Notes under the pieces: generated by a model | What the model was told of the DNA's origin: nothing | Databases searched by the model: none | What the model saw: the letters and a program-made list of their open reading frames with translations, nothing else | IMG/VR virus record: IMGVR_UViG_3300025687_000024 | Coordinates: 46,690-110,689 of that record | Strand: one strand, 5' to 3' | DNA from: a virus | Length of the DNA: 64,000 nucleotides | Part shown: positions 42,852 to 52,219 of the stretch, piece by piece | How the letters are laid out: each line of letters begins with the position of its first letter | Position numbering within the stretch: the stretch's first letter is position 1 | Position numbers and translations under genes: made by a program

Positions 42852-43442
42852 ATGAGCCACTCCTTGCCCCCCGAGCTCGCCCGCGGGTTCTTCTCCGAGC
42901 TGGAGAAGGTTGCCATCCTCCTCGGTGCCGGCACCGGAGCGGTCGCTGCCGGTCAAGGGAACCGGGGCGAGGGTGCGCTGTACGGAGGTGCCGGAGGCAT
43001 CTTGGGCGCCATGGCTGGCGCGACCCCGGGCGCTCTCGCTCAGATGGCGCGCGACACTCCCAAGAAGGCACGCCGTGGGCGAGGGAAGATCTCGGCCCTG
43101 ACCGCTCTCGGCGTCCTCACTGGAGAGGCTCTGGGCGGCGTCGCCGGCGGGCGCCTGGCCAAGAAGCACGCCCAGGAGCGCCGGGCAAAGCACCGGGAAG
43201 CCACCAAGAAGGCCGTGCGCGAAGCCCTCGCCGAGCAGAAGGAGAAGAAGGGCTCGGTCGAGAAGGTCGCTATCTCCGTCGCCGGTCCGGCGCAGCCGGG
43301 GGGCGCTGCGTTCGTGTTCCAGCTGGCCCGGAGTTCCCAGCGAGAGACCCAGCGCAACCTGCTGCGCCGCACCGGCAAGAAGGCGGTCAAGCTGCGCAAG
43401 AAGATCCCGGCTCCCCAGCAGGTGCCCGCCGCCGCCAAGTAG
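42852..43442 (+). CDS. Glycine-zipper protein with ELEKVA leader
   Basis: 196 residues. FFSELEKVAILL at 13-24 precedes a long glycine-zipper region (LLGAGTGAVAAGQ, YGGAGGILGAMAGATPGAL), typical of proteins that insert in membranes. A second motif, SVEKVAIS, lies at about 137. The C-terminal part is very basic. A packaged, ejected, membrane-active protein is the favoured reading. Confidence 0.7.
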   Translation: MSHSLPPELARGFFSELEKVAILLGAGTGAVAAGQGNRGEGALYGGAGGILGAMAGATPGALAQMARDTPKKARRGRGKISALTALGVLTGEALGGVAGGRLAKKHAQERRAKHREATKKAVREALAEQKEKKGSVEKVAISVAGPAQPGGAAFVFQLARSSQRETQRNLLRRTGKKAVKLRKKIPAPQQVPAAAK

Positions 43443-43449
43443 GTGACCC

Positions 43450-43938
43450 ATGCTCTCTGCGCCGCTACAGGATGCCTTCATCGCCGAGCTGGAGAAGATC
43501 GCCTTCCTCAAGACCCTCCGGCGGGCCAAGCCCAAGACGCCGCCGAAGCGCGTACGTCGCTTCCGGGTGAAGGCCAACTCCGGGCACCAGCCCGGGGTCG
43601 TGCGCAACGGCTACCTCGAGGCACCGCCCTCCCAAGCGGAGACCAACCGCATCGCTCGGCAGTTCCTCAAGGACCTCGAGAAGCGGTCCTTCGCCAAGGT
43701 GGTCACGAAGAACACCACCCGCGTGGCCCGTAGTGGTTGGGAGAAGGCAGTGCGCCCCAATCCGTCCGGGATGATCAACCAGACACGCGCCTGGACCATC
43801 CGCCCGCGTGGAGCCCCCGCCGCATCCCAGCGCGCCACCTCCAAGCCCACCAAGCTGAAGGGGTGGGTGCGTCGCAGCACCAAGGAAGAGGTCCGTGCGG
43901 GGCCGCGCCCCGCGCTGGCGCGGGGCGCAGTCAGCTGA
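43450..43938 (+). CDS. Very basic protein with ELEKIA leader
   Basis: 162 residues. FIAELEKIAFL at 10-20, then a strongly cationic, Pro-containing chain (RAKPKTPPKRVRRFRVKANS) with no hydrophobic core. It resembles phage internal DNA-binding proteins in composition. Ends just before the 303-residue gene. Confidence 0.7.
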   Translation: MLSAPLQDAFIAELEKIAFLKTLRRAKPKTPPKRVRRFRVKANSGHQPGVVRNGYLEAPPSQAETNRIARQFLKDLEKRSFAKVVTKNTTRVARSGWEKAVRPNPSGMINQTRAWTIRPRGAPAASQRATSKPTKLKGWVRRSTKEEVRAGPRPALARGAVS

Positions 43939-43957
43939 CGTGGGGTAGTATGGGGCC

Positions 43958-44869
43958 ATGCTCGTTCCCGTCAACATCCGGGTCTGGACCCTCTCCCGCG
44001 ACTCCCTGACCATCTCCTGGGCGTTCCGCAACACCACGGCAGCGCTGGGCGACTACAGCATCACGGTGCTGCGGTCTGGTTCCGCTGCGGGAGGGTACGA
44101 GGAGATCTCGAGCGCCTTCGCGGCAGACGCGACCGTGGAGTTCGTGGACTCCGAGGTAGTCCTGCACTCCAAGTGGCGGGAGTATTTCTACCGGCTGCGG
44201 GTCACGGCGCCCGATGGCTCGACCACGGACTTCGGCTCGGTGGACTACAAGAGGGTCCTGGCTGGAGACGACGCCGGCGGCGTCGTGCTGGAGAGCTTGC
44301 CCGACCTGGTGGCCCTCGAGGCCATCCGGCGTTTCGACATGCTCCTGCAGACCAAGATCGGGCGGGAGCTCCTGGTGCTCAACCACAGGTCCACTGGGCA
44401 GCGCTGTGCCGAGTGTTGGGACAACTTGAAGAGGCGACGTACCAAGAGCAAGTGCCTGACCTGCTACGGCGTGGGGGTCTCCGGGGGGTACTACTTCCCC
44501 AAGCAGGCCTGGGCCGCCAAGGTACCCCACCGGGCATCCGTACAGCTCACCCCGCTGTTCGAGATGCAGAACAACGACGCGCTCCTGTGGATGTCGTCGC
44601 GTCCACGGGTGGTCCCGCGTGACCTGGTCATCGATGCTGATGGGCGGCGCTGGCGCGTCATCGACATTCAGCGGCACGAGAAGCTGTGGGCTCTCACCCG
44701 ACAGACCGTGCAGGTGCGCGAGCTGTCCAAGGACCAGGTGGAGTACGACATCCCGATCTCGGCTGACGAGTGGGACATCGACCCGGTGGCGGCCACGCCC
44801 TACAGGCAGTACATCAATGCTACGAACCTCGACAGTCACCGTCGAGCGAAGCGGGAGCTTGGCCTATGA
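43958..44869 (+). CDS. Neck or tail-completion candidate with zinc pair
   Basis: 303 residues. The N-terminal 100 residues read as an Fn3/Ig-like beta sandwich (VWTLSRDSLTISWAFRNTTA). Two CxxC pairs, CAEC and CLTC, lie near residues 149-170. The C-terminal third is beta-rich. It is flanked by leader-bearing small genes and followed by the tail sheath region, so a head-tail joining role is plausible. No leader motif is present, as in other structural components here. Confidence 0.65.
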   Translation: MLVPVNIRVWTLSRDSLTISWAFRNTTAALGDYSITVLRSGSAAGGYEEISSAFAADATVEFVDSEVVLHSKWREYFYRLRVTAPDGSTTDFGSVDYKRVLAGDDAGGVVLESLPDLVALEAIRRFDMLLQTKIGRELLVLNHRSTGQRCAECWDNLKRRRTKSKCLTCYGVGVSGGYYFPKQAWAAKVPHRASVQLTPLFEMQNNDALLWMSSRPRVVPRDLVIDADGRRWRVIDIQRHEKLWALTRQTVQVRELSKDQVEYDIPISADEWDIDPVAATPYRQYINATNLDSHRRAKRELGL

Positions 44870-45417
44870 TCATGCCCACCCTCTCCGTCGCAACCGTCCG
44901 CGCCTTCCAAGGCGAGCTGGTCAAGATCGCGAAGGTGACCCCAGCTACCGTGGCCCTCGGGGCGCTCGCGGGAGGCAGCGCTGGGGCACTGGCGCACAAG
45001 CACTACACCAAGGACGAGCGGTCGAAGGACGAACTGCTGCGGGACCTGAAGCGCATGCCCGAGAAGACCTACCAGGCTCGGCGCAAGGAGCGGGGTGCGC
45101 GCACGGCAGGCGCGGCGGCGCTCGGCGCCATGACGGGCGCGGGGGCTCCCGTGCTCTACAGGGAGGCGGCCCGAGCTGTTGGGCGCGCAGTGGACCGCAC
45201 GGTCAAGCCCACGCTGCAGACGGCCAAGAGCGGGATCGACGACTCCGTTGAGAAGGGCGTCGCCGAGTACGACCGCATGCTGCAGCGCCAGGCCGACTAC
45301 CTGCTCGACCAGCTCCGCGGTCCGCGGGGGGCACGCGCCGCCGAGACCCTCGGGGAGAGTGCGCGCAAGGGCTTCCTGCCCAGGTTCCTCCGCCGGCGGA
45401 GGGCCAACCCGCAGTGA
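44866..45417 (+). CDS. Internal-head candidate with ELVKIA leader
   Basis: 183 residues (ATG 44866, or 44872). FQGELVKIAKV at 14-24, a short glycine-zipper (VALGALAGGSAGALAH) and a basic helical body with a second Gly/Ala segment (GAAALGAMTGAGAP). Same architecture as its neighbours. GGGAG is nine bases upstream. Confidence 0.68.
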   Translation: MIMPTLSVATVRAFQGELVKIAKVTPATVALGALAGGSAGALAHKHYTKDERSKDELLRDLKRMPEKTYQARRKERGARTAGAAALGAMTGAGAPVLYREAARAVGRAVDRTVKPTLQTAKSGIDDSVEKGVAEYDRMLQRQADYLLDQLRGPRGARAAETLGESARKGFLPRFLRRRRANPQ

Positions 45418-46007
45418 GCCTCTCCCTGACCAGACACGCCTTCGAGGTCGAGCTCACCAAGATCGCCCAGCACAAGTGGCGCAAGGTGGAGAAGCCTCCT
45501 GTCGCCCTCGATGCCGCGGCGGCCATCGCTACCGGGCTCGGGCTCGGCGCGACGGGCTACATGGGCGCGCGTTTCGGGTACCCGAAGCTGATGAAGCTCC
45601 TCGGACGGCCGGTGGAGCGCCCCTCCAAGAAGGCTCGCGCCATCGCTGCCCTCTTGGCAGGGCTGGCAGGAATGGGCACACTGGAACTCGGCAGGAGATG
45701 GGTGAATGACAAGACCCGGCCAGCAAGCGGCATACGAGCTCGTCGAGCAGTACAACCCGATCACGGGCAACTGGCTCGCGGACACGAAGGACATCCTGCT
45801 CAGGTTCCTCCAAGACTTCTTCTATCAGATGCCGGCGGGGATGGACCTGTTCCACTTCGAACCGGGGGAGGAGGACTACAGCACGGCGGAGACGGAGACG
45901 GAGCTGATCGTTTCCGACGCCGGAGCGGTAGGTACCGATACCGTGGAGACGCGCCCGGCGATCTTGATTTCGCGGGGCCCATTCGCCTACGGCAACGTCA
46001 GTCTTGA
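45414..46007 (+). CDS. Internal-head candidate with ELTKIA leader, long overlap
   Basis: 197 residues as read, but only the first 100 or so look genuine: FEVELTKIAQH at 10-19 and two Gly/Ala-rich helices (AIATGLGLGATGYMGARFG, AIAALLAGLAGMGTLEL). From base 45706 on, this frame lies over the next gene and yields Gly/Arg/Asp-rich sequence with no pattern. The expected stop near 45720 is missing. The start overlaps the previous stop by four bases. Confidence 0.6.
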   Translation: MSLSLTRHAFEVELTKIAQHKWRKVEKPPVALDAAAAIATGLGLGATGYMGARFGYPKLMKLLGRPVERPSKKARAIAALLAGLAGMGTLELGRRWVNDKTRPASGIRARRAVQPDHGQLARGHEGHPAQVPPRLLLSDAGGDGPVPLRTGGGGLQHGGDGDGADRFRRRSGRYRYRGDAPGDLDFAGPIRLRQRQS

Positions 46008-46479
46008 CCAGCTGCTCGAGCAGGACCTCGCCTCTGGAAATCGCACGCACACGGATCTGCTCTCGGGCTCCTTCGTGGTAAACTGCGTCTCGAAGATCGG
46101 CCTGGAGGCCGAGAAGCTGGCGTTGCTGGTGGCCAAGGCCATCCGCATGTACCGGCGTCAGCTGCAGGTGGCTGGGTTCTTCTACATCGGTCACATGATC
46201 CAGGTCGGCCAGGAATCGCCCGCCGGCACCCTCGTCTCCGGTGACTCCGAAGAGGATTTCGTCACCGTCTCCGTCACCTTCCCTGTCTACTACCAGGAGT
46301 CCTGGACCGTCACACAGGATGCAGAAACCCTCGCGAGGATCCGCTTCATCGTGGCCCACCTCGCGCGAAAGATGGACGGCTCCCTCGTCTACCCCGACTC
46401 GGTGGATGACAACGGAGATCCCATCGAGGGCGCTGATGGCGTTATACTGACCACCTGGACCTACCCGGAAGAGTCCTAG
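45706..46479 (+). CDS. Tail terminator or tail-completion candidate
   Basis: 257 residues, AGGAGA eight bases upstream. Mixed alpha/beta sequence (FVTVSVTFPVYYQESWTVTQ) with a length in the range of myovirus tail terminators or neck proteins. It lies directly upstream of the sheath gene, the normal place for such genes. No specific family motif recognised. Confidence 0.62.
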   Translation: MTRPGQQAAYELVEQYNPITGNWLADTKDILLRFLQDFFYQMPAGMDLFHFEPGEEDYSTAETETELIVSDAGAVGTDTVETRPAILISRGPFAYGNVSLDQLLEQDLASGNRTHTDLLSGSFVVNCVSKIGLEAEKLALLVAKAIRMYRRQLQVAGFFYIGHMIQVGQESPAGTLVSGDSEEDFVTVSVTFPVYYQESWTVTQDAETLARIRFIVAHLARKMDGSLVYPDSVDDNGDPIEGADGVILTTWTYPEES

Positions 46480-46497
46480 CCCTCCGAAGGAGCCCTC

Positions 46498-49400
46498 ATG
46501 TCCATCACCCGCCCCGGCATCCAGGTCAGCACGACCGAGACCACGTCCAGCCCCACCATCGTCCAGCCCACGCTGAGGGCCTGCCTCATCGGCCCCTGCT
46601 TCCGGCTCATCGATGCCTTCGACGACGAGGGTGCGCTGGACAGCGATGCCTACGCCGGGACCTACCGTGACGGGTACGGCACCATCGCCTACGACCTCCC
46701 CTCCTTCGGGGCCGAGGACGACCTGACCGGCTTCGACGACGAGGTCCGGGTGTTCCTGGTCAACTCGGACGACAGCTACACCGAGCTCAACAGCTCGTCC
46801 GACGAGGAGACCCTCGAGGCCGGCACGGGGGACTACACCCAGGCATCGGGCGTGTTCGAGGATGGAGCGGCGCTGTTCGAGAGCGAAGGCGTCGAGGCCG
46901 GCGACGTGGTGCGGCTCGCCTACATGGGCGTGACCTACGACATCGTGATCGAGTCGGTCGATGGCGAGACCCTGCTCACCATCGACAACACCGGGGTACC
47001 CGAGAACCTCAGCAACGTCGCCTACACGGTGGTGCGCAACCCTGCGCAGTTCGCCTACCAGTCCTCGGCGCAGCAGTCCTACGTCCTGCTCGGCGAGGAG
47101 GGGGACTACCTCTCCATCCAGACCCAGCCGTTGGGCGACTACGCCGGCTCGACCGGCGACGGCCTCTCCTTGACCCTGCAGGAGACCTCGGCCTACACCT
47201 CCGGTGCAGACCTGGCCTACGGCGACTGCGTCTTCTACGACTCCGACGCGGACAAGTCCTTCGAGACCGCGGTGGACCTCGAGGACACCAACTACCTGTT
47301 CATCGGGGCAGGCCCCGGAACGACCCTCACCGCCATCACCGCGGTCTACGACGACAACACCCTGATCGTGGCCACGGGCGAAGGCGCGGACCAGACCGGG
47401 CTGAGCTACGTGGTCGGCAAGCAGACCGACAGCGGCGACAACGGCGCCACCGCGGGCGGGGACGAGACCGCCTTCTCTGCCGCGGGGCAGAACTTCCTGA
47501 CCTCCATCCCCCAGGTCGGTGGGGCGGGCACGGCCCCGCTGGCGGACACCTTCCTCTACATCAGCGGCGTCGGCGTGTACCAGATCACCGAGGTGACCAG
47601 CGACGAGGCGCTGGTCATCGCGGCGGGCGCCGGAGCGGGCCTGTCGGGCAAGGACTTCGAGACCGTCGAGGTCATCCAGGCCGACACCACGGGCTGCTTC
47701 TTCGACGACGATGAGCTGCTCTCCCCGTCCGACGACTTCTCCGACGTCCCGGCCGAGGTGACCGACTACGACGTGGTCGTGGGCGGTGTGGGCTACACCA
47801 TCGCCTCCATCGCCGCGGGTAAGGTCACCGTCGATGCGGCCCTGCCCGGGGACGGCGGAGCCGCGCAGAGCTACGGGGTCTACATCACCGACGCGGACCT
47901 GCTGGTGCAGTGGGATGCCACGGCCGAGACCCTGACCGTGACCCTCGCCCGGGCCGACGGCCTGAGTGTCGGCACTCTGGACAGCCTCTACGATGCGCTC
48001 ACCAATGACGAGGCCGAGGGCTACGATGCGGACGTGGCCGAGGTGTTCACCGCGGCCGAGGAGGTCGGAAGCGGTGACCTGACCGACTACCTGGGCACCT
48101 ACACCTTCGACGGCGGCGCCGACGCGGACCAGCTCCTGCTCGATGCCGATCTGATGGGGTCCACGGTCCCCACCGGGCGGGTCTACGTCAGCTACAAGGC
48201 GCTGCGCCTGGACGTCACCCCGGCGGCCGAGGAGCCGCAGCTGCTGTCCTACGAGAGCACCACCGAGTCGGTGGCTGCTCTGGGCGCGGCCAACGCCGAG
48301 AACCCCCTCTCCCTGGCCTTCTACAAGGCGCTGCAGAACGCCACCGGCAAGAGCGTGGCGGGCATCGGCGTCGATGACGTCTCGGCCGCGCGCCCCATGG
48401 GCACCGCCGAGGCCTACGACGCCGCCTTCTCGTTCCTCGAGGGCGAGAGCGTGTACTTCCTGGTACCGCTCACCCAGGACGTGGTGGTCCAGCAGGCCCT
48501 GCAGGTCCACGTCGAGGCCATGTCGGAGCCGGAGAACAAGGCGTTCCGCTGCTGCCTCATCAACCAGGTGCTCCCCGAGTACTCCTCGGCCACCCTGGTC
48601 AGCTCGGGCACCGACCTGAACACCGAGGCGGACTTCGCCACCACCGGGACCATGACGGCCAGCGTGGACTTCGTGGCCGCGGGGGTCGAGGCGGGCGACA
48701 TCGTCATCGTGGCGGCGTTGGCCGACTCCGCCAGCTCCCCGGACGTGGCCTACGGCACCCAGGGGCCGCTGTACGGCTTCGTGGTCGAGGAGGTCGGTCC
48801 GGACGACGACAACTTCACCCTCACCCTGGACGTCGCGGACCACGCTGCATTGGCGGCGCTCTGGGCTTCCCAGGTGGACGTCAGCTTCTCCATCTACCGC
48901 AGTGGGTCGGCGATCTCCACGGCGTCCGCCCAGGCCACCGCGCTGGCCGAGATCGGCCCCAACTTCGACTCCGCTCGCGTGGTCCTGGTGTGGCCCGACG
49001 AGGTCCTGGCCAGCATCGACAGCACCGAGCAGGCCATCGAGGGCTTCTACCTGGCGGCCGCGGTCGCCGGCAAGAAGTCCAGGCTGCCTCCGCAGCGCGG
49101 GCTGACCAACTCCACCGTGGCGGGCTTCACCGGCCTGCGGCACTCCAGCGGGTACTTCAGCAGCAGCCAGCTCGACGAGATCGCGGGCGGCGGTACGATG
49201 ATCTTCATGCAGGAGACGGCTGGGGGTGCGCTCAAGTGCCGCCACCAGCTGACCACCGACGTCGCCAGCATCGAGCGGCGTGAGTGGTCCATCCGGACGA
49301 CCATCGACTACACGGCCATGTTCTTCCAGCAGTCGCTGGCACGGCAGGTCGGCGTGAACAACATCACGCAGTCCTACCTGGACAGCCTGGCCACCCAGAT

Positions 49401-49560
49401 CCAGGGCCTGGGCCGCTACCTGGTCGAGGCGGGGGTGCTCTCCACCTTCTCCATCTCCAGCATCGGCGTGGACCCGGATGCCTCCGACACCGTGAACGTC
49501 ACCGTCGTCATCTCGGTGCCCTACCCCTGCAACTACATCGCCATCGAGCTCCAGGTCTGA
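46498..49560 (+). CDS. Tail sheath protein
   Basis: 1020 residues, about one and a half to two times usual sheath length. The C-terminal 130 residues are the conserved sheath core: RHQLTTDVASIERREWSIRT, TAMFFQQSLARQVGVNNITQ and ETAGGALKCRH. The N-terminal segment (SITRPGIQVSTTETTSSPTI) is also sheath-like. The centre contains long Asp/Gly/Thr-rich beta domains, with related blocks at EAGDVVRLAYMGVTYDIVIE and EAGDIVIVAALADSA. These are probably surface domains inserted into the core. It defines the phage as a myovirus. Confidence 0.9.
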   Translation: MSITRPGIQVSTTETTSSPTIVQPTLRACLIGPCFRLIDAFDDEGALDSDAYAGTYRDGYGTIAYDLPSFGAEDDLTGFDDEVRVFLVNSDDSYTELNSSSDEETLEAGTGDYTQASGVFEDGAALFESEGVEAGDVVRLAYMGVTYDIVIESVDGETLLTIDNTGVPENLSNVAYTVVRNPAQFAYQSSAQQSYVLLGEEGDYLSIQTQPLGDYAGSTGDGLSLTLQETSAYTSGADLAYGDCVFYDSDADKSFETAVDLEDTNYLFIGAGPGTTLTAITAVYDDNTLIVATGEGADQTGLSYVVGKQTDSGDNGATAGGDETAFSAAGQNFLTSIPQVGGAGTAPLADTFLYISGVGVYQITEVTSDEALVIAAGAGAGLSGKDFETVEVIQADTTGCFFDDDELLSPSDDFSDVPAEVTDYDVVVGGVGYTIASIAAGKVTVDAALPGDGGAAQSYGVYITDADLLVQWDATAETLTVTLARADGLSVGTLDSLYDALTNDEAEGYDADVAEVFTAAEEVGSGDLTDYLGTYTFDGGADADQLLLDADLMGSTVPTGRVYVSYKALRLDVTPAAEEPQLLSYESTTESVAALGAANAENPLSLAFYKALQNATGKSVAGIGVDDVSAARPMGTAEAYDAAFSFLEGESVYFLVPLTQDVVVQQALQVHVEAMSEPENKAFRCCLINQVLPEYSSATLVSSGTDLNTEADFATTGTMTASVDFVAAGVEAGDIVIVAALADSASSPDVAYGTQGPLYGFVVEEVGPDDDNFTLTLDVADHAALAALWASQVDVSFSIYRSGSAISTASAQATALAEIGPNFDSARVVLVWPDEVLASIDSTEQAIEGFYLAAAVAGKKSRLPPQRGLTNSTVAGFTGLRHSSGYFSSSQLDEIAGGGTMIFMQETAGGALKCRHQLTTDVASIERREWSIRTTIDYTAMFFQQSLARQVGVNNITQSYLDSLATQIQGLGRYLVEAGVLSTFSISSIGVDPDASDTVNVTVVISVPYPCNYIAIELQV

Positions 49561-50408
49561 TGTACGCCTTCCTCGGCTTTCGCAGCGAACTGAACAAGAT
49601 CGCTGCCTCGGACAACCCAGACGTCACGCGAATGCTCGCGGCGGCGCTGGACTCCCAGGATCGAGCCGAGCGTCTCGAAGGCTTGCTGGACGCCTCCAAG
49701 AAGTCCGCCTACCCCAAGGCCATTGCCGCCGGGGCGCTGGCGGGCTTCGGGATGCCCTTCCTCTACGGCGTCCTGCCGACTCTCCAGGGACGCAAGGCGC
49801 TGGAGGAGGCGGTACAGCAGCGTGTCAACGAGAAGTACCTGACCGCGGCCGTCGAGGACATCCTCGGGCTGTCCGGCAAGGATGCCCGCGGGACCGCCCA
49901 GTCCATCATGGGCTTCATGAAGTCCAAGCCAGCCGCTTGGACTTCGGCTGGCGAGGAGGCGTTGAAGTCGCTGCGGCTGGCCCGAGGCACCCAACCCGCC
50001 CAAGGCGCCTTTGCTCTGATGGGGCAGGGCGGGACTCCCATCGTCGGGCAGATGGGCTTCCGCACCTCGGGCGAAGGCCTGGCGCAGACCCTGCGCCAGG
50101 CTGGGATGGGAGGGGACGTCGCGCGGCGCTACGTCATGGAGTCCTCCCCCTCGGTGGTCCACGCCTTCCCCGAAGGGATGGAGTGGCGCAACATCATCGA
50201 GGACTCGCGTGAGGTCTACAAGCGCAAGCACGGCAAGTTGCCGAAGTCCGGTGCCCGTCTGAAGATCCTGAGCAAGATCCTGGCCGAGAAGAGCGTGGGC
50301 GCGGCGCGCAGCGCGCTTCCCTTTGCTCTCTTGGGCGGCGGACTCGCCGCGCTTCGGGTACGTTCGAAGCGCCAGCAAGCCGAAGACCTCCGACGGAGAA
50401 TCGGATGA
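49560..50408 (+). CDS. Internal-head candidate with ELNKIA leader
   Basis: 282 residues. FRSELNKIAAS at 7-17 follows a short N-terminus. A hydrophobic Gly/Ala segment (AIAAGALAGFGMPFLYGVLP) and a helical basic body follow; a second hydrophobic segment (SALPFALLGGGLAALRV) ends the chain. It lies between the sheath and tube genes, an unusual place. Start overlaps the sheath stop by one base. Confidence 0.68.
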   Translation: MYAFLGFRSELNKIAASDNPDVTRMLAAALDSQDRAERLEGLLDASKKSAYPKAIAAGALAGFGMPFLYGVLPTLQGRKALEEAVQQRVNEKYLTAAVEDILGLSGKDARGTAQSIMGFMKSKPAAWTSAGEEALKSLRLARGTQPAQGAFALMGQGGTPIVGQMGFRTSGEGLAQTLRQAGMGGDVARRYVMESSPSVVHAFPEGMEWRNIIEDSREVYKRKHGKLPKSGARLKILSKILAEKSVGAARSALPFALLGGGLAALRVRSKRQQAEDLRRRIG

Positions 50409-51451
50409 GCACCTCCATGACCGATCGTGAAGCCCTGATCCGCTTCCTGCAGCTCCCTGCCTCACAGCGGCAGGAGGTGGCGCAGTCCGTGCGCAAGGCC
50501 GGGAAGGCTGGCAGGGTCGCAGGCGGCGCTGCGGGCTTCACCGCGGGTGCCGTGGCCACCAGCCCGCTCATCCGAGCCATCGCCAAGGTGAAGAACCCCG
50601 TCACGCAGACCCTGCTGCTCTCCGCCACGGTGGGAGCGGGGCACGTGGCCCCCACCATGGCAGGCGCCCGACTCGGCAAGCGAGTGGCCGAGAAGCGCCA
50701 CTTCAAGGGGAAGCTGAAGCGCCTGCAGGCGCCGGCTCTCATGCAGTCGGGGTACCCCCTGCAGAAGGCAGCCCAGGACAGCCGGGAGGACATCGTACTC
50801 CGCGGCCGAACGATGGCGCATGCCTTCTACGACGAGATCGAGAAGTTGGCGGAAGCCGCCGTGCGCCGTGAGCGCTTGATGCCCAAGGAGTCTCCCGTGC
50901 AGGGTGTCCTGGGTGCCGATGTGGAGCAGGAAGACGACAAGAACGCGCGCGCGGTCCCTGTGCTGGACCCGCCGCCTGGCTACGTGTTCTCCCCCGAGCT
51001 CGGAGCCTTCACGCCCGACCCCGCCAACCCTGGCTGGATGACGCCTGAGCAGGCCGAAGAGGCCCGCAAGCACAAGCTCTACTACGATGAGGGCTACCAG
51101 GCGGCCGCGCAGAACCAGGAAGAGGTGGCCCAGATGGAGCAGCAGGGCGCCCAGATGTCACCGCAGCCCGGGATGCCGGGTACGCCTGGCGACATCGCGG
51201 GCTCTGGTCAGGGGCCTGCAGCGATGCAGCCCGGTGCCGATCCTGCTGCCGGTCAGGCCGCAGCCGCGGGCCAGCCCGCACAACCCGGGGGCCAGGCGGC
51301 AGCGCCTGCTCCCGGCACGGAGGCGGCAGCGCAAGCTGCGGGACAGCCCACGCCTCCCCCTGCCCCGGAGGCTGAGCAGCCGGCCTCTTCCCCGTCGCCC
51401 AAGAACAAGAAGCCTTCGTCCCGGGACATCACCATCAAGGTGAGCCGGTAG
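50405..51451 (+). CDS. Possible two-part protein with internal FYDEIEKLA motif
   Basis: 348 residues. The N-terminal 135 have a glycine zipper (VAGGAAGFTAGAVATSPLIR) and a basic helix. At about residue 138 MAHAFYDEIEKLAEA begins, exactly like the N-terminus of the other leader proteins. The C-terminal half is Pro/Ala/Gln-rich and disordered. It looks like a fusion of two leader-type genes, or one frame with an internal start; no clear ribosome binding site precedes the internal ATG. Confidence 0.65.
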   Translation: MSTSMTDREALIRFLQLPASQRQEVAQSVRKAGKAGRVAGGAAGFTAGAVATSPLIRAIAKVKNPVTQTLLLSATVGAGHVAPTMAGARLGKRVAEKRHFKGKLKRLQAPALMQSGYPLQKAAQDSREDIVLRGRTMAHAFYDEIEKLAEAAVRRERLMPKESPVQGVLGADVEQEDDKNARAVPVLDPPPGYVFSPELGAFTPDPANPGWMTPEQAEEARKHKLYYDEGYQAAAQNQEEVAQMEQQGAQMSPQPGMPGTPGDIAGSGQGPAAMQPGADPAAGQAAAAGQPAQPGGQAAAPAPGTEAAAQAAGQPTPPPAPEAEQPASSPSPKNKKPSSRDITIKVSR

Positions 51452-51463
51452 AGGAGACCCCCC

Positions 51464-52219
51464 ATGGCCACGATGTCCGACTGGAACTTCTTCAACCGCA
51501 ACGTACAGAGCGGCATGCTCGAGGGGCGGTTCATGAATGCGGCCTTCACGCTGGTGGCCGCGGGGCCGCCACGGCTCGCCGCAGCCGGCGTGGACGTGGA
51601 GAGCGGCGAGCTCACGGAGCTGGGCAACATCGCCTACCCCATCGGCGTGCTGCAGAGCATCAACCTGGGCCAGAACTCCAACATCGTCCGGCTGTGGGAG
51701 ATCGGCTCCATGCGGAGCTACTTCGCCCGCGGGCGGACCATGGGTCAGGTCGGGCTCGGCCGCATCATGTACCACGGCCCCTCCCTGCTGCGCGTGATGT
51801 ACGCCTACCTGGGCGGGCGGCTCGACACGGGCGAGGAGTTCCTCGCGCTGTACGAGAACTCGGCCAAGGCCAAGCTCAACACCAGCGGTGAGGAGGGAGG
51901 CAAGCAGGTCTACCGGCTCCCGCCGGGCTACGAGAACCTGTGGCTGGACCTGGCCTCCGACGTCTTCGACCAGCCCATCGGCCTGCTGGTCTACATGCGC
52001 GACTCCAACGAGGACACCATCGGCGCGTTCTACCTGGAGTACTGCATGATCGCCAACCACGGGTGGATGGCGGACGCCTCCGGCACCATCATGTCCGAGA
52101 ACGTCGGCGTGATGTACGAGCGCATCATCCCCATCGACATCCGTGCCGTGGAGCTCATCCGGTCCAGCGAGGACGTGGAGAGCATCGTGGGCGCGAACGT
52201 GATCGGCAGCGCGGCCTAG
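51464..52219 (+). CDS. Tail tube protein
   Basis: 251 residues, GGAG upstream. Beta-rich sequence of tube-protein length (LQSINLGQNSNIVRLWEIGS, FYLEYCMIANHGWMADASGT), with the Gly-rich RTMGQVGLGRIMYHGP. It is the first structural gene downstream of the sheath without a leader motif, the usual order being sheath then tube. The assignment is from position, size and beta content. Confidence 0.7.
   Translation: MATMSDWNFFNRNVQSGMLEGRFMNAAFTLVAAGPPRLAAAGVDVESGELTELGNIAYPIGVLQSINLGQNSNIVRLWEIGSMRSYFARGRTMGQVGLGRIMYHGPSLLRVMYAYLGGRLDTGEEFLALYENSAKAKLNTSGEEGGKQVYRLPPGYENLWLDLASDVFDQPIGLLVYMRDSNEDTIGAFYLEYCMIANHGWMADASGTIMSENVGVMYERIIPIDIRAVELIRSSEDVESIVGANVIGSAA

Noticed and set aside
45529-49245. 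1238-residue minus-strand frame opposite the sheath
   Set aside because: It mirrors the GC-rich codons of the sheath gene, has His/Arg/Val/Gly-rich sequence without domains, and the sheath has clear family motifs.
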